From Saccharibacillus alkalitolerans (GTDB taxonomy: Bacteria; Bacillota; Bacilli; Paenibacillales; Paenibacillaceae): DNA of 64,000 bases. The position numbers and the translations under genes were made by a program. The notes beneath the pieces are model-generated. The model did no database searches and was not told the DNA's origin. It saw only the letters and a list, made by a program, of their open reading frames with translations. Positions within the stretch are counted from its first letter, which is position 1; the number at the start of each line of letters is the position of its first letter. The stretch is from assembly GCF_011090185.1 (NCBI RefSeq), contig NZ_JAAFGS010000002.1:248001-312000 (forward strand). Direction: 5' to 3'. Below, piece by piece: positions 35,701 through 43,136 of this stretch.

Positions 35701-36333
35701 TCAGGCTTCGCCCAGCGATACCGGAATGCCGTCTTCCGTCGCTTCCGGATCGCCGTAAATGAACCGTTCCACGCTGATGATGTTCTCTTCCAGCGTTCCC
35801 AGGGAGTTGTCGAAATAAAGCACGGAACGGCCCGGCAGTTCCCACTGCACTTCCGTCCGCTGCATCCGCTGCACGAACAGGTCCCAGTTCGCCAGCTTCC
35901 ACTCGTCGGCTTTGTGGCCGCGGTCCTGGATGCGCTTCTTGTACTGCGTCATGTCGCCGAGGTACACGTACACGACTTTGACTTCGACGTCGTTCACGGT
36001 TGCCCCGATCTTCGCCAGCTCTTCGTGAATCCAGTTTGGATCGCGGATTTCGCTCGTGAACGGCCCGACCGCAAAGACGTCGGAGCCGAGCTCCAGATTT
36101 TCCAGCGCCGTGTCCATCGTCAGGCGATAGCCCAGATCGCGGCACAGCTCCTTGTACGCCTGCGAGTCCCGATCATGGGGATCGTGTCCCGCGAGCGTCA
36201 TGATCTTCTCGCTGGCCGGACGCGACGCCGTGTCCATATCGAGAAAGACCGGATGTTCCTTGATCGTGATTCCTTTGGCGATCGTCGTTTTGCCGCTTCC
36301 GGCTCCCCCTACGAAAAATACCAGTTTGCGCAT
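35701..36333 (-). CDS. P-loop ATP-binding protein, kinase-like
   Basis: Walker A GGAGSGKTT (within FFVGGAGSGKTTIAKGI) begins at about residue 8. LDMDTASRPASEKIM and VYVYLGDMTQYKKRIQDRGHKADEWKLANWDLF resemble nucleotide/polynucleotide-kinase lids of the AAA_33 type. I chose the ATG at 36333 (210 residues, AAGGGG 12 nt upstream); an ATG at 36345 and a GTG at 36354 are alternatives. It could phosphorylate a small molecule or nucleic acid end. It lies 1.2 kb from the RNA-repair operon on the same strand but is separated by repeats. Confidence 0.72.
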   Translation of the reverse strand: MRKLVFFVGGAGSGKTTIAKGITIKEHPVFLDMDTASRPASEKIMTLAGHDPHDRDSQAYKELCRDLGYRLTMDTALENLELGSDVFAVGPFTSEIRDPNWIHEELAKIGATVNDVEVKVVYVYLGDMTQYKKRIQDRGHKADEWKLANWDLFVQRMQRTEVQWELPGRSVLYFDNSLGTLEENIISVERFIYGDPEATEDGIPVSLGEA

Positions 36334-36803
36334 ATTGTCTTTCATCCCCTTCACTTGCCTGCTTGATGGCTGATTTAGAATGAATAGGTGCGTTTCCCCA
36401 CGCTTGCGTCATGGGAACGCGCCTCTGCTTCAACGATTATGATAATTTTCATTTTAACATAATCAATTCGAAATGGTTCATTCAATTTCGTTCGCGCTGC
36501 CGCAGCTCCCGGGAGGTTCCGCCCGAACGCGACCTTCCCGCCGCCCGAACGTCCCCTTACTTTACTTCTAACCTTTTTCGGCACCCGTTAACGTTTTTTT
36601 GAGCATAATCCGGCTTGTCCGTGCAAAACTTCGCCCCCATGCCCCGGAACGCCGAACGAGCTCCGAACGCTTGCCGCGATGGCCGAAGCATGAACGCAAG
36701 CCGGCAAAATGCCGCCGGATCGCGGAGCGTCGGCGGGATAAGGCGCGATGCCGATAAACTGCGGAGCGCGGCTCGGCGTTGGCAAAGGCGGAATGCCCGC
36801 GGC

Positions 36804-36953
36804 AAGGCATCGGCGGGGGATGACTCGGCTTCGGCCGATCAAGGCGTCAGCGGCGGGAAGGCGCGGCTTCGGCCGAGCGAGGCGTCAGCGGAGGATGGCC
36901 CGGCTTCGGCCGAGCGAGGCATCAGCGGAGGATGGCTCGGCTTCGGCAACCCG
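36804..36953. repeat. 37-39 bp minisatellite, four units
   Basis: Four adjacent degenerate units (36804-36840, 36841-36879, 36880-36916, 36917-36953) share AGGCxTCxGCGG and CTTCGGC segments. The surrounding 36600-37020 is also low-complexity GC-rich DNA without a gene. The tract precedes the palindrome quartet at 37026. The remainder of the 36334-37546 gap holds nothing else recognised. Confidence 0.8.
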
Positions 36954-37025
36954 CAGCGTGCCAGCGGAAAGCCGTCGGCCCGTCAGCCGCGCCGTCCTCC
37001 GTCATGCCGCTTACCGCGCCGTCCA

Positions 37026-37212
37026 AAATAGCTGCGTGAAAGCAGTTATTTCCCTCCAAAACGATTTTTTCAAAGAAATAGCTGCAGGAGAGCAGCTATT
37101 TGTTTGTTGGAACGCCTTTTCCCGTCCTTTTCGGACAAATAGCTGCTCTGGCGCAGTTATTTCCGAAAATCGGACGATAATCGGGCAAATAGCTGCTTAT
37201 ACGCAGCTATTT
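37026..37212. repeat. Palindrome quartet, family A, site 2
   Basis: Four 26-bp palindromes AAATAGCTGC-N6-GCAG(C/T)TATTT lie at 37026-37051, 37076-37101, 37137-37162 and 37187-37212, again with steps of 50, 61 and 50 bp. Central hexamers are GTGAAA, AGGAGA, TCTGGC and TTATAC; the last two on the other strand are GCCAGA and GTATAA. The arms are nearly perfect here. Spacers are 24, 35 and 24 bp and unlike those at sites 1 and 3. Confidence 0.92.
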
Positions 37213-37472
37213 GCAGAACGTCTGCGCAAAATTTACCGGCCATTCGGGACCTCCTCGCCTCCGATCCCCCGTCCGTCATACACCGATCTCCCACGGTCAT
37301 ACACCGTTCCCCGTTGGCTCTACACCGGTCCTTTGCTGCCGCTCGTCGCCTCTTATCGTCCCTTATCGATCACGTATCGCCTCTCATCGGTCCCTTATGA
37401 AGACTTTTAAAACGGATTAACCTCGACGCAAGCTTCGCGGCAGGCGGCGCTATCGTAACGGGCTCAGGCAGG

Positions 37473-37519
37473 CAAAAGAACCCCGGACCCGCTTAAGAAG
37501 ACGCGGTTTCCGGAGTTCC
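37473..37519 (-). terminator. Terminator of the coiled-coil gene
   Basis: On the minus strand GAACTCCGGAAACCGC pairs imperfectly with GCGGGTCCGGGGTTC and is followed by TTTTGCC. It lies 28 bp after the stop at 37547. Confidence 0.75.
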
Positions 37520-37546
37520 CGAACTTTTTGGACGCGGAGCAGGCGC

Positions 37547-37897
37547 TTAGTCAGCCAGGTCCCCTTTCAGCATCGACAGGTCCTGCTTGAGATCGGCCAG
37601 ATCTTCGCGGACCGTTCCGAGATCCTGCTTCAAGTCCGCCAGATCCTCGCGCAGTCCCTTCAGGTCTTGAGCCAGATCCGCCAGATCTTCGGCCAGGAAG
37701 CCCTCTTCCCGACGTTCCGACATCAGATCGCGAATCGCCTGCAGACCGCGGTCCAGCCCGCCGGTTCCTTCCGCCGCCTTTTCGATGCCCGACGCCGCCC
37801 TGTTCACGGTCTCGCGCATGTTATCCATATTCGTCCCGATCTGCCCAAGCGTCGAGTTTATAAGTTCAAACCGTTCGTCGCCGTATCGCTTGTCCAT
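37547..37897 (-). CDS. Coiled-coil protein, unknown function
   Basis: A 116-residue acidic protein. The C-terminal half is a heptad-repeat coiled coil built from about 14-residue units (EDLADLAQDLKGLR, EDLADLKQDLGTVR, EDLADLKQDLSMLK). The N-terminal half (INSTLGQIGTNMDNMRETVNRAASGIEKAAEG) is also helical. There is no membrane segment or signal. It is transcribed in the same direction as tatD but separated from it by a 22-bp tandem repeat; its own ribosome site is GGGAG upstream of the ATG. I do not recognise the family. Confidence 0.65.
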   Translation of the reverse strand: MDKRYGDERFELINSTLGQIGTNMDNMRETVNRAASGIEKAAEGTGGLDRGLQAIRDLMSERREEGFLAEDLADLAQDLKGLREDLADLKQDLGTVREDLADLKQDLSMLKGDLAD

Positions 37898-37962
37898 ATT
37901 CGCATCTCCCCTGCATCGATTTTGAACGTTCTTCGTAAAGACGAACGATTCCCCGCAAACCT

Positions 37963-38072
37963 TGCGGATCGGCGAAGATCATTTTGCAAATTGATGAAAA
38001 TAGGGCTGCACATTGATGAGAATCGAGCTGCACATCGGCGACAACCGAAGCTGCGGATCGGCGGAAATGATC
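37963..38072. repeat. 22-bp tandem repeat, five units
   Basis: Units at 37963-37984, 37985-38006, 38007-38028, 38029-38051 and 38052-38072 follow the pattern TGCxxATyGryGAxAATxrxGC. The tract lies between the end of tatD (38091) and the coiled-coil gene (37897), that is, in the 3' region of the RNA-repair operon. No gene is encoded. Confidence 0.8.
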
Positions 38073-38090
38073 TGTGTGCGGCGTTCGGGC

Positions 38091-38948
38091 TTAAATGCGG
38101 AAAAAAGCCCGGGCCGCCGCCGTCGTCTGTTCCATGACCGTCTCCGCGCTTCTGCCCGTGCACTCGGCGACCGCTTTCGCGACATGCGGCAGATAGACCG
38201 GCTCGTTGCGTCCGTCTTTCGGTTTCGGTATCAGATCGCGCGGCGTCAGAAACGGCGCGTCCGTCTCGATCATCAGCCGATCGGGAGGGATCAGGCGCAC
38301 CAGCTCGCGCAGATGGCGTCCCCTCCGTTCGTCGCAGATCCAGCCGGTGATGCCGATATGGAGATCCATATCGAGGTAGGCGCGCAGTTCCTGCTCGCTG
38401 CCGGTAAAACAGTGCACGACAGCGGGCAGCTCCGCGGGCTTCATCCGGCGCAGGATCATGGCGAAATCTTCGTGCGCTTCGCGCTCATGCAGAAACAGCG
38501 GCAGCTCCAGCTCCTCCGCCAGCTCCACCTGCTTCGCGAACCATTCCAGCTGCGTGTCGCGCGGAGAAAAATTGCGGTTGTAATCCAGTCCGCATTCGCC
38601 GATCGCCACGACTTCGTCCTGCGCGGCCAGATCCCGCAGGCTCTGCAGCGTACGTTCGCCGCAGCTTTTGGCATCATGCGGATGCACGCCCGCCGTGGCG
38701 TACAGGCGGCCCGGATGACGACGCGCATACTCGGCGGCGGCTTCGCTGCTGCGCACGCTCGTTCCGGTAATGACCAGGGGCGTCACCCCGGCCGCCGCGG
38801 CAGCTTCGACCACCTGCTCGCGGTCGGAGCCGAACGAGCGGTGCATCAGATTGACGCCGATATCGATCGTCTGCGGCGGCCGGTTCCGTCCGGCTGGGCC
38901 GCTTGACCGGCTGCGTTGAGTTTGTTCTCGTTTTTGATTCATATTCAT
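38091..38948 (-). CDS. tatD: TatD-family metal-dependent nuclease
   Basis: A 285-residue TIM-barrel hydrolase. Metal-binding signatures are GVHPHDAK, AIGECGLDY, FLHEREAH, HCFTG and ETDAPFLTP; the usual N-terminal DxHxH is altered to DIGVNLMH. TatD proteins are 3'-5' exonucleases on DNA and RNA. The gene overlaps kptA by 4 bp and is the last of the operon, which suggests trimming of RNA ends before or after ligation. The N-terminal 25 residues are an extra Arg/Gln-rich extension. Confidence 0.88.
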   Translation of the reverse strand: MNMNQKREQTQRSRSSGPAGRNRPPQTIDIGVNLMHRSFGSDREQVVEAAAAAGVTPLVITGTSVRSSEAAAEYARRHPGRLYATAGVHPHDAKSCGERTLQSLRDLAAQDEVVAIGECGLDYNRNFSPRDTQLEWFAKQVELAEELELPLFLHEREAHEDFAMILRRMKPAELPAVVHCFTGSEQELRAYLDMDLHIGITGWICDERRGRHLRELVRLIPPDRLMIETDAPFLTPRDLIPKPKDGRNEPVYLPHVAKAVAECTGRSAETVMEQTTAAARAFFRI

Positions 38949-39763
38949 GGTTCAGGTAATCCTCCTTCGAATTCCTCGTCTTCGTCCATCAGGCCCGGCG
39001 GAATCCGCTCCGCCAACCAGACGCCGCTGCCCGCGTCGTAGAACACGACGCCCGCTTCGGACGCGGCGGCCGTATCCAGGCGCAGCATGACCAGTCGGCC
39101 TTTGCGCCGTCCGGCCAGCGCGGCGAACTGCGTCTCGGCCGACAAATGCACATACTCACGACCCATCGGCAGCAGCCCGTGTTCCGCGATCGACGGCAGG
39201 GCATGTCGGCTCGTGCCGTGATACAGCACGCTCGGCGGCGTGCCTTCCGGATACGTCACCCGGCCGAAGCTGTGACCGTAACGCGCCCGAATGCGCGGAG
39301 CGCCCGGAGGCTCTTCTTCCGCTTCCGAGATGCCTTGAGCTTCCGGCTTCCCGCCAGCTGCCGTAATCCTTCCGCTGCGTTCCGATGCCGCTTCGCCGCC
39401 GTCCGCTCCTGCCGCTCGGCCGCTTTCGCTGTCAACCGCTCTGTTTTCCACGATCTCGAACCGCTGCTTGTCCGATCTGCGCACCACGCCGCGAATGTCT
39501 TCCTCCGTCGTCTGTTCGTAACCCGTGCGGCGGCGCACCGCCTCGAGCAGCTCGTCCAGGCCGCACGAACCGTCTTCCGGATCGAGTGTCAGTCCGAATT
39601 CTTCCGGCGAATGGCGCAGCATCATCGACATCAGCTTGCTGATTTTTTTGTAGCGTTCGGCTGCGGACAGCTTGGGTTCTCGACCCGGTCCGCGATACGG
39701 ATTGCCTGCGCCGGCACGCGGTTTAGGCGGTTCGCCGTTTTGCTTTTTTTTCGTTTTCCCCAT
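38945..39763 (-). CDS. kptA: RNA 2'-phosphotransferase (Tpt1/KptA family)
   Basis: This family moves a 2'-phosphate from an RNA splice junction to NAD+. The 272-residue protein has the N-terminal winged-helix part (YKKISKLMSMMLRHSPEEFGLTLDPEDGSCGLDELLEAVRR and SDKQRFEIVE) and the C-terminal ADP-ribosyltransferase-like part (IRARYGHSF, VLYHGTSRHALPSIAEHGLLPMGREYVHLS, VFYDAGSGVWLAERIPP). The catalytic Arg/His/Arg residues lie in LRHSP, RARYGHS and HGTSR. A Ser/Glu/Gly-rich insert of about 50 residues separates the halves, making it longer than the usual 180-220. It lies between the small 39776 gene and tatD. Confidence 0.92.
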   Translation of the reverse strand: MGKTKKKQNGEPPKPRAGAGNPYRGPGREPKLSAAERYKKISKLMSMMLRHSPEEFGLTLDPEDGSCGLDELLEAVRRRTGYEQTTEEDIRGVVRRSDKQRFEIVENRAVDSESGRAAGADGGEAASERSGRITAAGGKPEAQGISEAEEEPPGAPRIRARYGHSFGRVTYPEGTPPSVLYHGTSRHALPSIAEHGLLPMGREYVHLSAETQFAALAGRRKGRLVMLRLDTAAASEAGVVFYDAGSGVWLAERIPPGLMDEDEEFEGGLPEP

Positions 39764-39775
39764 ACTGCGTTTCCC

Positions 39776-39991
39776 TCAATTCTTTTTATTCTCTACGGCC
39801 ACGCGAGCCGTCGCTTCCCGGTCGATCGCGAGCGCGACGAAGTCGACGATATCATGAAGGCCGACGATTTCCGACGCTTCCGCATGCAGGTCGATCAGCG
39901 CGATCAAAGCCTTTTCCGCATCCTCGTCCAGACGCATCGTCAGCAGGTCCAAACGTTCATACAAGGCCCGGATTTTCGGATCTTCTTCCAT
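39776..39991 (-). CDS. Small acidic helical protein in the RNA-repair operon
   Basis: A 71-residue protein with GGGGAAG upstream of its ATG and only 12 bp before kptA. It is predicted mostly alpha-helical (MEEDPKIRALYERLDLLTMRLDEDAEKALIALIDLHAEASEIVGLHDIVDFVALAIDREATARVAVE), with no cysteines and no membrane segment. Its place between rtcB and kptA argues for a role in the pathway, perhaps as an adaptor, but nothing in the sequence shows this. Confidence 0.7.
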   Translation of the reverse strand: MEEDPKIRALYERLDLLTMRLDEDAEKALIALIDLHAEASEIVGLHDIVDFVALAIDREATARVAVENKKN

Positions 39992-40095
39992 CGCTAACTT
40001 CCCCTTTCTTTATTGAACGCGAAAAAGGCCCCGTTTGTTTCCCCGGAGCCGAATTTTCGCAATGACGGACAGCGGACTCGCGGCCTTGCCCAAGC

Positions 40096-41328
40096 TCAAT
40101 CTTTATACGGATCGTATTCGTTCGCGCCCGCCATCGCCACGCCGATCGGCTTCAGCGTATGCAGCACGTCGAGCGTCTCCGAGTGGGCGTCCAGCACTTC
40201 CTGCAGCTGCCGGTACACGAACGGACTTTCGTCCGTTCCGCCGCCGCGCAGCTCCACGCCGAACCGCTTGACCGCGCTCATCATCCGGTCTTCGCTGATT
40301 TCGCCGCCGAGGCGCACCCGCGTTTTCCAGTTCATTTTCCCCGCGGCCTGGGTCCGGCTCATGACACGGCCCGCTCCGTGTACCGTGCTGTAAAAAGCTT
40401 CCCGGTTCTCCGCCGTGTCCTTCCCCCGCACGATGACCGAGATGTCGCCCATGCTGCCGCCGATAAAGCCCAGCTGCCCCGGCGCCGAAGGCGTCGCCCC
40501 TTTGCGCACGACGATGCATTCTTTGCCGTCATGTTCTTCTTTCCAGGCGAAATTGTGATGGTTATGCACTTCGAAGTCGCTCTCCGCGCCGAGGATGTCC
40601 AGCACCTGATCGATGACATGATCGCGGCCCGCGTAAGCGTAGCGTCCGGCCAGCTTCATCGCGCGGTAATACAGATCGCCCAGTTCGCTGTTCAGGTCGA
40701 GCAGCACCGGCGGCTGGTCCATGCTTTCGCCCGGCGCTTTGCCCAGAAATTCGCGGCCCGCCGCCAGGTTCAGGAACCCGCTCGCCGTCTTATGCCCGAA
40801 GCCCCGGCTGCCGAAGTGATTCCCGATCCAAATCCGCCCCGTGGACGGCTCTTCGAAAATGTCGACGTAATGGTTGCCGCTGCCGACCGTGCCGAGCTGT
40901 TCCCGCGCCAGCTTGCGCAGCTTGTCGTGCACGTCGCCGGCTCCGCCGACCTGCCGGTACACCGACCAGTCGGGATCGTCGAACAGCTCGTGGTCGGACT
41001 TTTTGGCGTTGACGCCGCCGATGCCGAATTCGATCCGGCGCGCGATCTCGTCCATGATGCGTTTGATGTTCGGCTTCACGTCGGCGGCCATCAGGTTCGT
41101 GCGCACCGCTTTGTTGCCGCAGGCGATGTCGTAGCCGACGCCGCTCGGCGAGATCTGTCCCTCGTACGCGACGACGCCGCCGATCGGCTGGCTGTACCCT
41201 TTGTGATGATCGGCCATCAGCAGCGCCTGCACCACGTTGCCGTGATACGCGCACGTCTGGGCCTGTTTCAGCGCGCCTTCGTCCGTCTTTCCCCATACCC
41301 GTACTTTTCCGATCGTCTCGTAACTCAT
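40096..41328 (-). CDS. rtcB: RNA ligase RtcB
   Basis: RtcB joins RNA 2',3'-cyclic phosphate or 3'-phosphate ends to 5'-OH ends using GTP and manganese. The 410-residue protein carries the metal-binding Cys70 in GVGYDIACGNKAVRT, further ligands in GSGNHYVDIFE and NHHNFAW, and the guanylylated His in STVHGAGRVMSRTQA; the C-terminus has LHTLKPIGVAMAG. Length equals the E. coli enzyme. It is 114 bp after rsr and 104 bp before the small ORF, in the same direction. No RtcR-type sigma-54 activator is nearby. Confidence 0.95.
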   Translation of the reverse strand: MSYETIGKVRVWGKTDEGALKQAQTCAYHGNVVQALLMADHHKGYSQPIGGVVAYEGQISPSGVGYDIACGNKAVRTNLMAADVKPNIKRIMDEIARRIEFGIGGVNAKKSDHELFDDPDWSVYRQVGGAGDVHDKLRKLAREQLGTVGSGNHYVDIFEEPSTGRIWIGNHFGSRGFGHKTASGFLNLAAGREFLGKAPGESMDQPPVLLDLNSELGDLYYRAMKLAGRYAYAGRDHVIDQVLDILGAESDFEVHNHHNFAWKEEHDGKECIVVRKGATPSAPGQLGFIGGSMGDISVIVRGKDTAENREAFYSTVHGAGRVMSRTQAAGKMNWKTRVRLGGEISEDRMMSAVKRFGVELRGGGTDESPFVYRQLQEVLDAHSETLDVLHTLKPIGVAMAGANEYDPYKD

Positions 41329-41442
41329 ATTTGTTCATTCCCTTCTATATTGAAAAAACGACAGATACGCATCCCGCGTAGCCGCCGCAGTCATCGTTTA
41401 TTCTCCATTACCCTTAAGGCCTTCGAAGACATCTCCGCCTCG

Positions 41443-42942
41443 TCATTCCTGCCGGTCCAGATCCATCTTCGCCACGCGTTCGCTCATCGGACCGAAACCT
41501 CGCGCCGCCGCCGAAATATAAGGCAGCACCTGATCGCTCCACCCGTAGACGTAATACGTGTTCTCGTCTTCCGGCGGAACCATCGAACCCCGGTAGGGAG
41601 CCAGATCCACGATAAACGCCTGCGCGTTCCGATTGATCTTGCTGCGATAGTTTCGAAGCTCCCGGTAAAAAGGACTGCCTTCGTTCTGCTGCTCGTCCGT
41701 GATCATGATGATCTGGTCGACGTTCTCCTGCAGCTCCGTCAGATGGCGTACCGGAAGACCGGTATTCGTTCCGCCTCTGGCTTTGATTCTCGCCGCTTGG
41801 CTCATGATGCCCGCCGTTTTCGACGGCTTCGGATCGTGCACGCGGTCGTCGAACAGCAGGAAGATGGAATTGCCGCCCGTTTTTTTATGCAGAGCCAGCG
41901 CGAACACGGAACCGGTACGCAGATATTCGCCTTCCATCGAACCGGAGATATCGAGCAGAATCGCGGTCCGTCCCGGCAGATCCGGCAGGCTGGCGAACGT
42001 CAGCTCGACGGCTTCCGCCAGCGCTTCCTTCAGCGACGCGCGCTTCACCTGATCGTAAGCGGTCGCGAAACGCATCGGCAGAATTTTGCTTTTGCGCAGC
42101 GCTTCGGCATCCGTCAGGCGTTCGATCGCGTAACGCAGATGCTGCGGTTTCTCGAACAGCCCTTCGCGCTCGAACATGTTCAGATGGCGCAGCAGCGCGA
42201 ACGTCGGCATCTGATACAGCAGCTCTTCCCAGATTCTTTTGGTGGCCGTGACCGCGCCCGTGACCGTCTCGTAAGGCAGCTTGCCTTCGCGGATCAGGCG
42301 AACTTTTTCTTTCTCTTTGTTCGCTTTCTTGAGCTGCTCGACGGCCGCGATCTGCGGCAGCTGCGCAAGGCTCGGCTCATGGCCGCGCAGATAACGGAAC
42401 AGCGCCTGCTGGCGCTCGTCGACCGGAACCGGATGCGCGGTGGCGATCGCGTCGCCCAGATTGTAACCGCGGCCGCGGCCCCCGTATTTGATCGCCCAAT
42501 ATTCGGTCGTTCCGCGCAGGAAGTTCGCGACCTGCCGCTTAACGGCGCGCCCGCCTTGGCCGCGACCCTGACTTTTGAGAATGGTCAGAAATTCGGCGAG
42601 GTCGGACGGGATCAGGACAACCTGCGAAAAGACTTTGGCGAACAGATCGGGGCGGGCTTTCGACAGCACGGCCAGACCGTAGATCGGCTGCAGACGCATG
42701 AAGCCCTGCTTGCGGGCGAAAGGCAGCGCCCGCGCCATGAATTCCGGATTGAGTTCGGCCATCATCTCGTGCGTTTCGGCCGCCTGAGCCAGCAGCTCGT
42801 TCGCGTCGGCGTAAAACGTCCGGCCTAAAGTGTTGGTCAGCAGCATCTGCAGATATTCTTCTTCGATGCTGCGCCGATAGCTGCGGTATCCTTCTCGGTT
42901 GGGTGCATGCGGCGGGGTAAAACGCTGAACGGCTCGGCTCAT
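41443..42942 (-). CDS. rsr: Ro60 orthologue (TROVE plus vWA domain)
   Basis: Bacterial Ro60/Rsr proteins form a ring that binds Y RNAs and misfolded or damaged RNA. The ATG at 42942 has AAGGAGG upstream; longer in-frame reading runs through the RNA genes and is spurious. Of 499 residues, about 1-330 are the HEAT-like TROVE ring (YRSYRRSIEEEYLQMLLTNTLGRTFYADANELL, VVLIPSDLAEFLTILKSQGRGQGGRAVKRQVANFLR), and 340-499 a vWA domain with a MIDAS site (AILLDISGSMEG, GGTNTGL, ITDEQQN). Two Y-RNA-like genes lie directly upstream and RtcB follows. Confidence 0.95.
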   Translation of the reverse strand: MSRAVQRFTPPHAPNREGYRSYRRSIEEEYLQMLLTNTLGRTFYADANELLAQAAETHEMMAELNPEFMARALPFARKQGFMRLQPIYGLAVLSKARPDLFAKVFSQVVLIPSDLAEFLTILKSQGRGQGGRAVKRQVANFLRGTTEYWAIKYGGRGRGYNLGDAIATAHPVPVDERQQALFRYLRGHEPSLAQLPQIAAVEQLKKANKEKEKVRLIREGKLPYETVTGAVTATKRIWEELLYQMPTFALLRHLNMFEREGLFEKPQHLRYAIERLTDAEALRKSKILPMRFATAYDQVKRASLKEALAEAVELTFASLPDLPGRTAILLDISGSMEGEYLRTGSVFALALHKKTGGNSIFLLFDDRVHDPKPSKTAGIMSQAARIKARGGTNTGLPVRHLTELQENVDQIIMITDEQQNEGSPFYRELRNYRSKINRNAQAFIVDLAPYRGSMVPPEDENTYYVYGWSDQVLPYISAAARGFGPMSERVAKMDLDRQE

Positions 42943-42996
42943 GTCGGCGGCCTCCTTTTTATATAGGTAAAAGAATATTGGAATCGCGATAAAAGA

Positions 42997-43100
42997 TCCG
43001 GCGAGGAAATCGATGAAGAAGGCCGCGGCGGGACTCGAACCCGCCTGCTGCCGTTTGGGTTTCGTAGGGTCGAAGTAGCCCTCTTCGGCGCCTCGCCGGT
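42997..43100 (-). ncRNA. Y-RNA-like RNA 2 (short form)
   Basis: The 5' and 3' ends pair perfectly over 9 bp: CCGGCGAGG (43099-43091) with CCTCGCCGG (43006-42998). After an asymmetric internal loop (CGCC on one side, 8 nt on the other), GAAGAGGG (43086-43079) pairs with CCTTCTTC (43022-43015). Inside are YTACTTCGAC and a T-arm-like hairpin GGCGGG-TTCGAGT-CCCGCC (43045-43027); no D arm or acceptor is present. The closing stem is followed by ATCTTTTAT, a possible terminator. It lies 55 bp before rsr. Assignment rests on structure and on rsr; ends are approximate. Confidence 0.75.
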
Positions 43101-43136
43101 CGAACTGGAAAAGTTGATTGTCATATAAGTAAAAGC

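Noticed and set aside
40159-42828. 889-codon open frame antisense to rtcB and rsr
   Set aside because: Shadow frame spanning two well-supported genes; no ribosome site or family resemblance.
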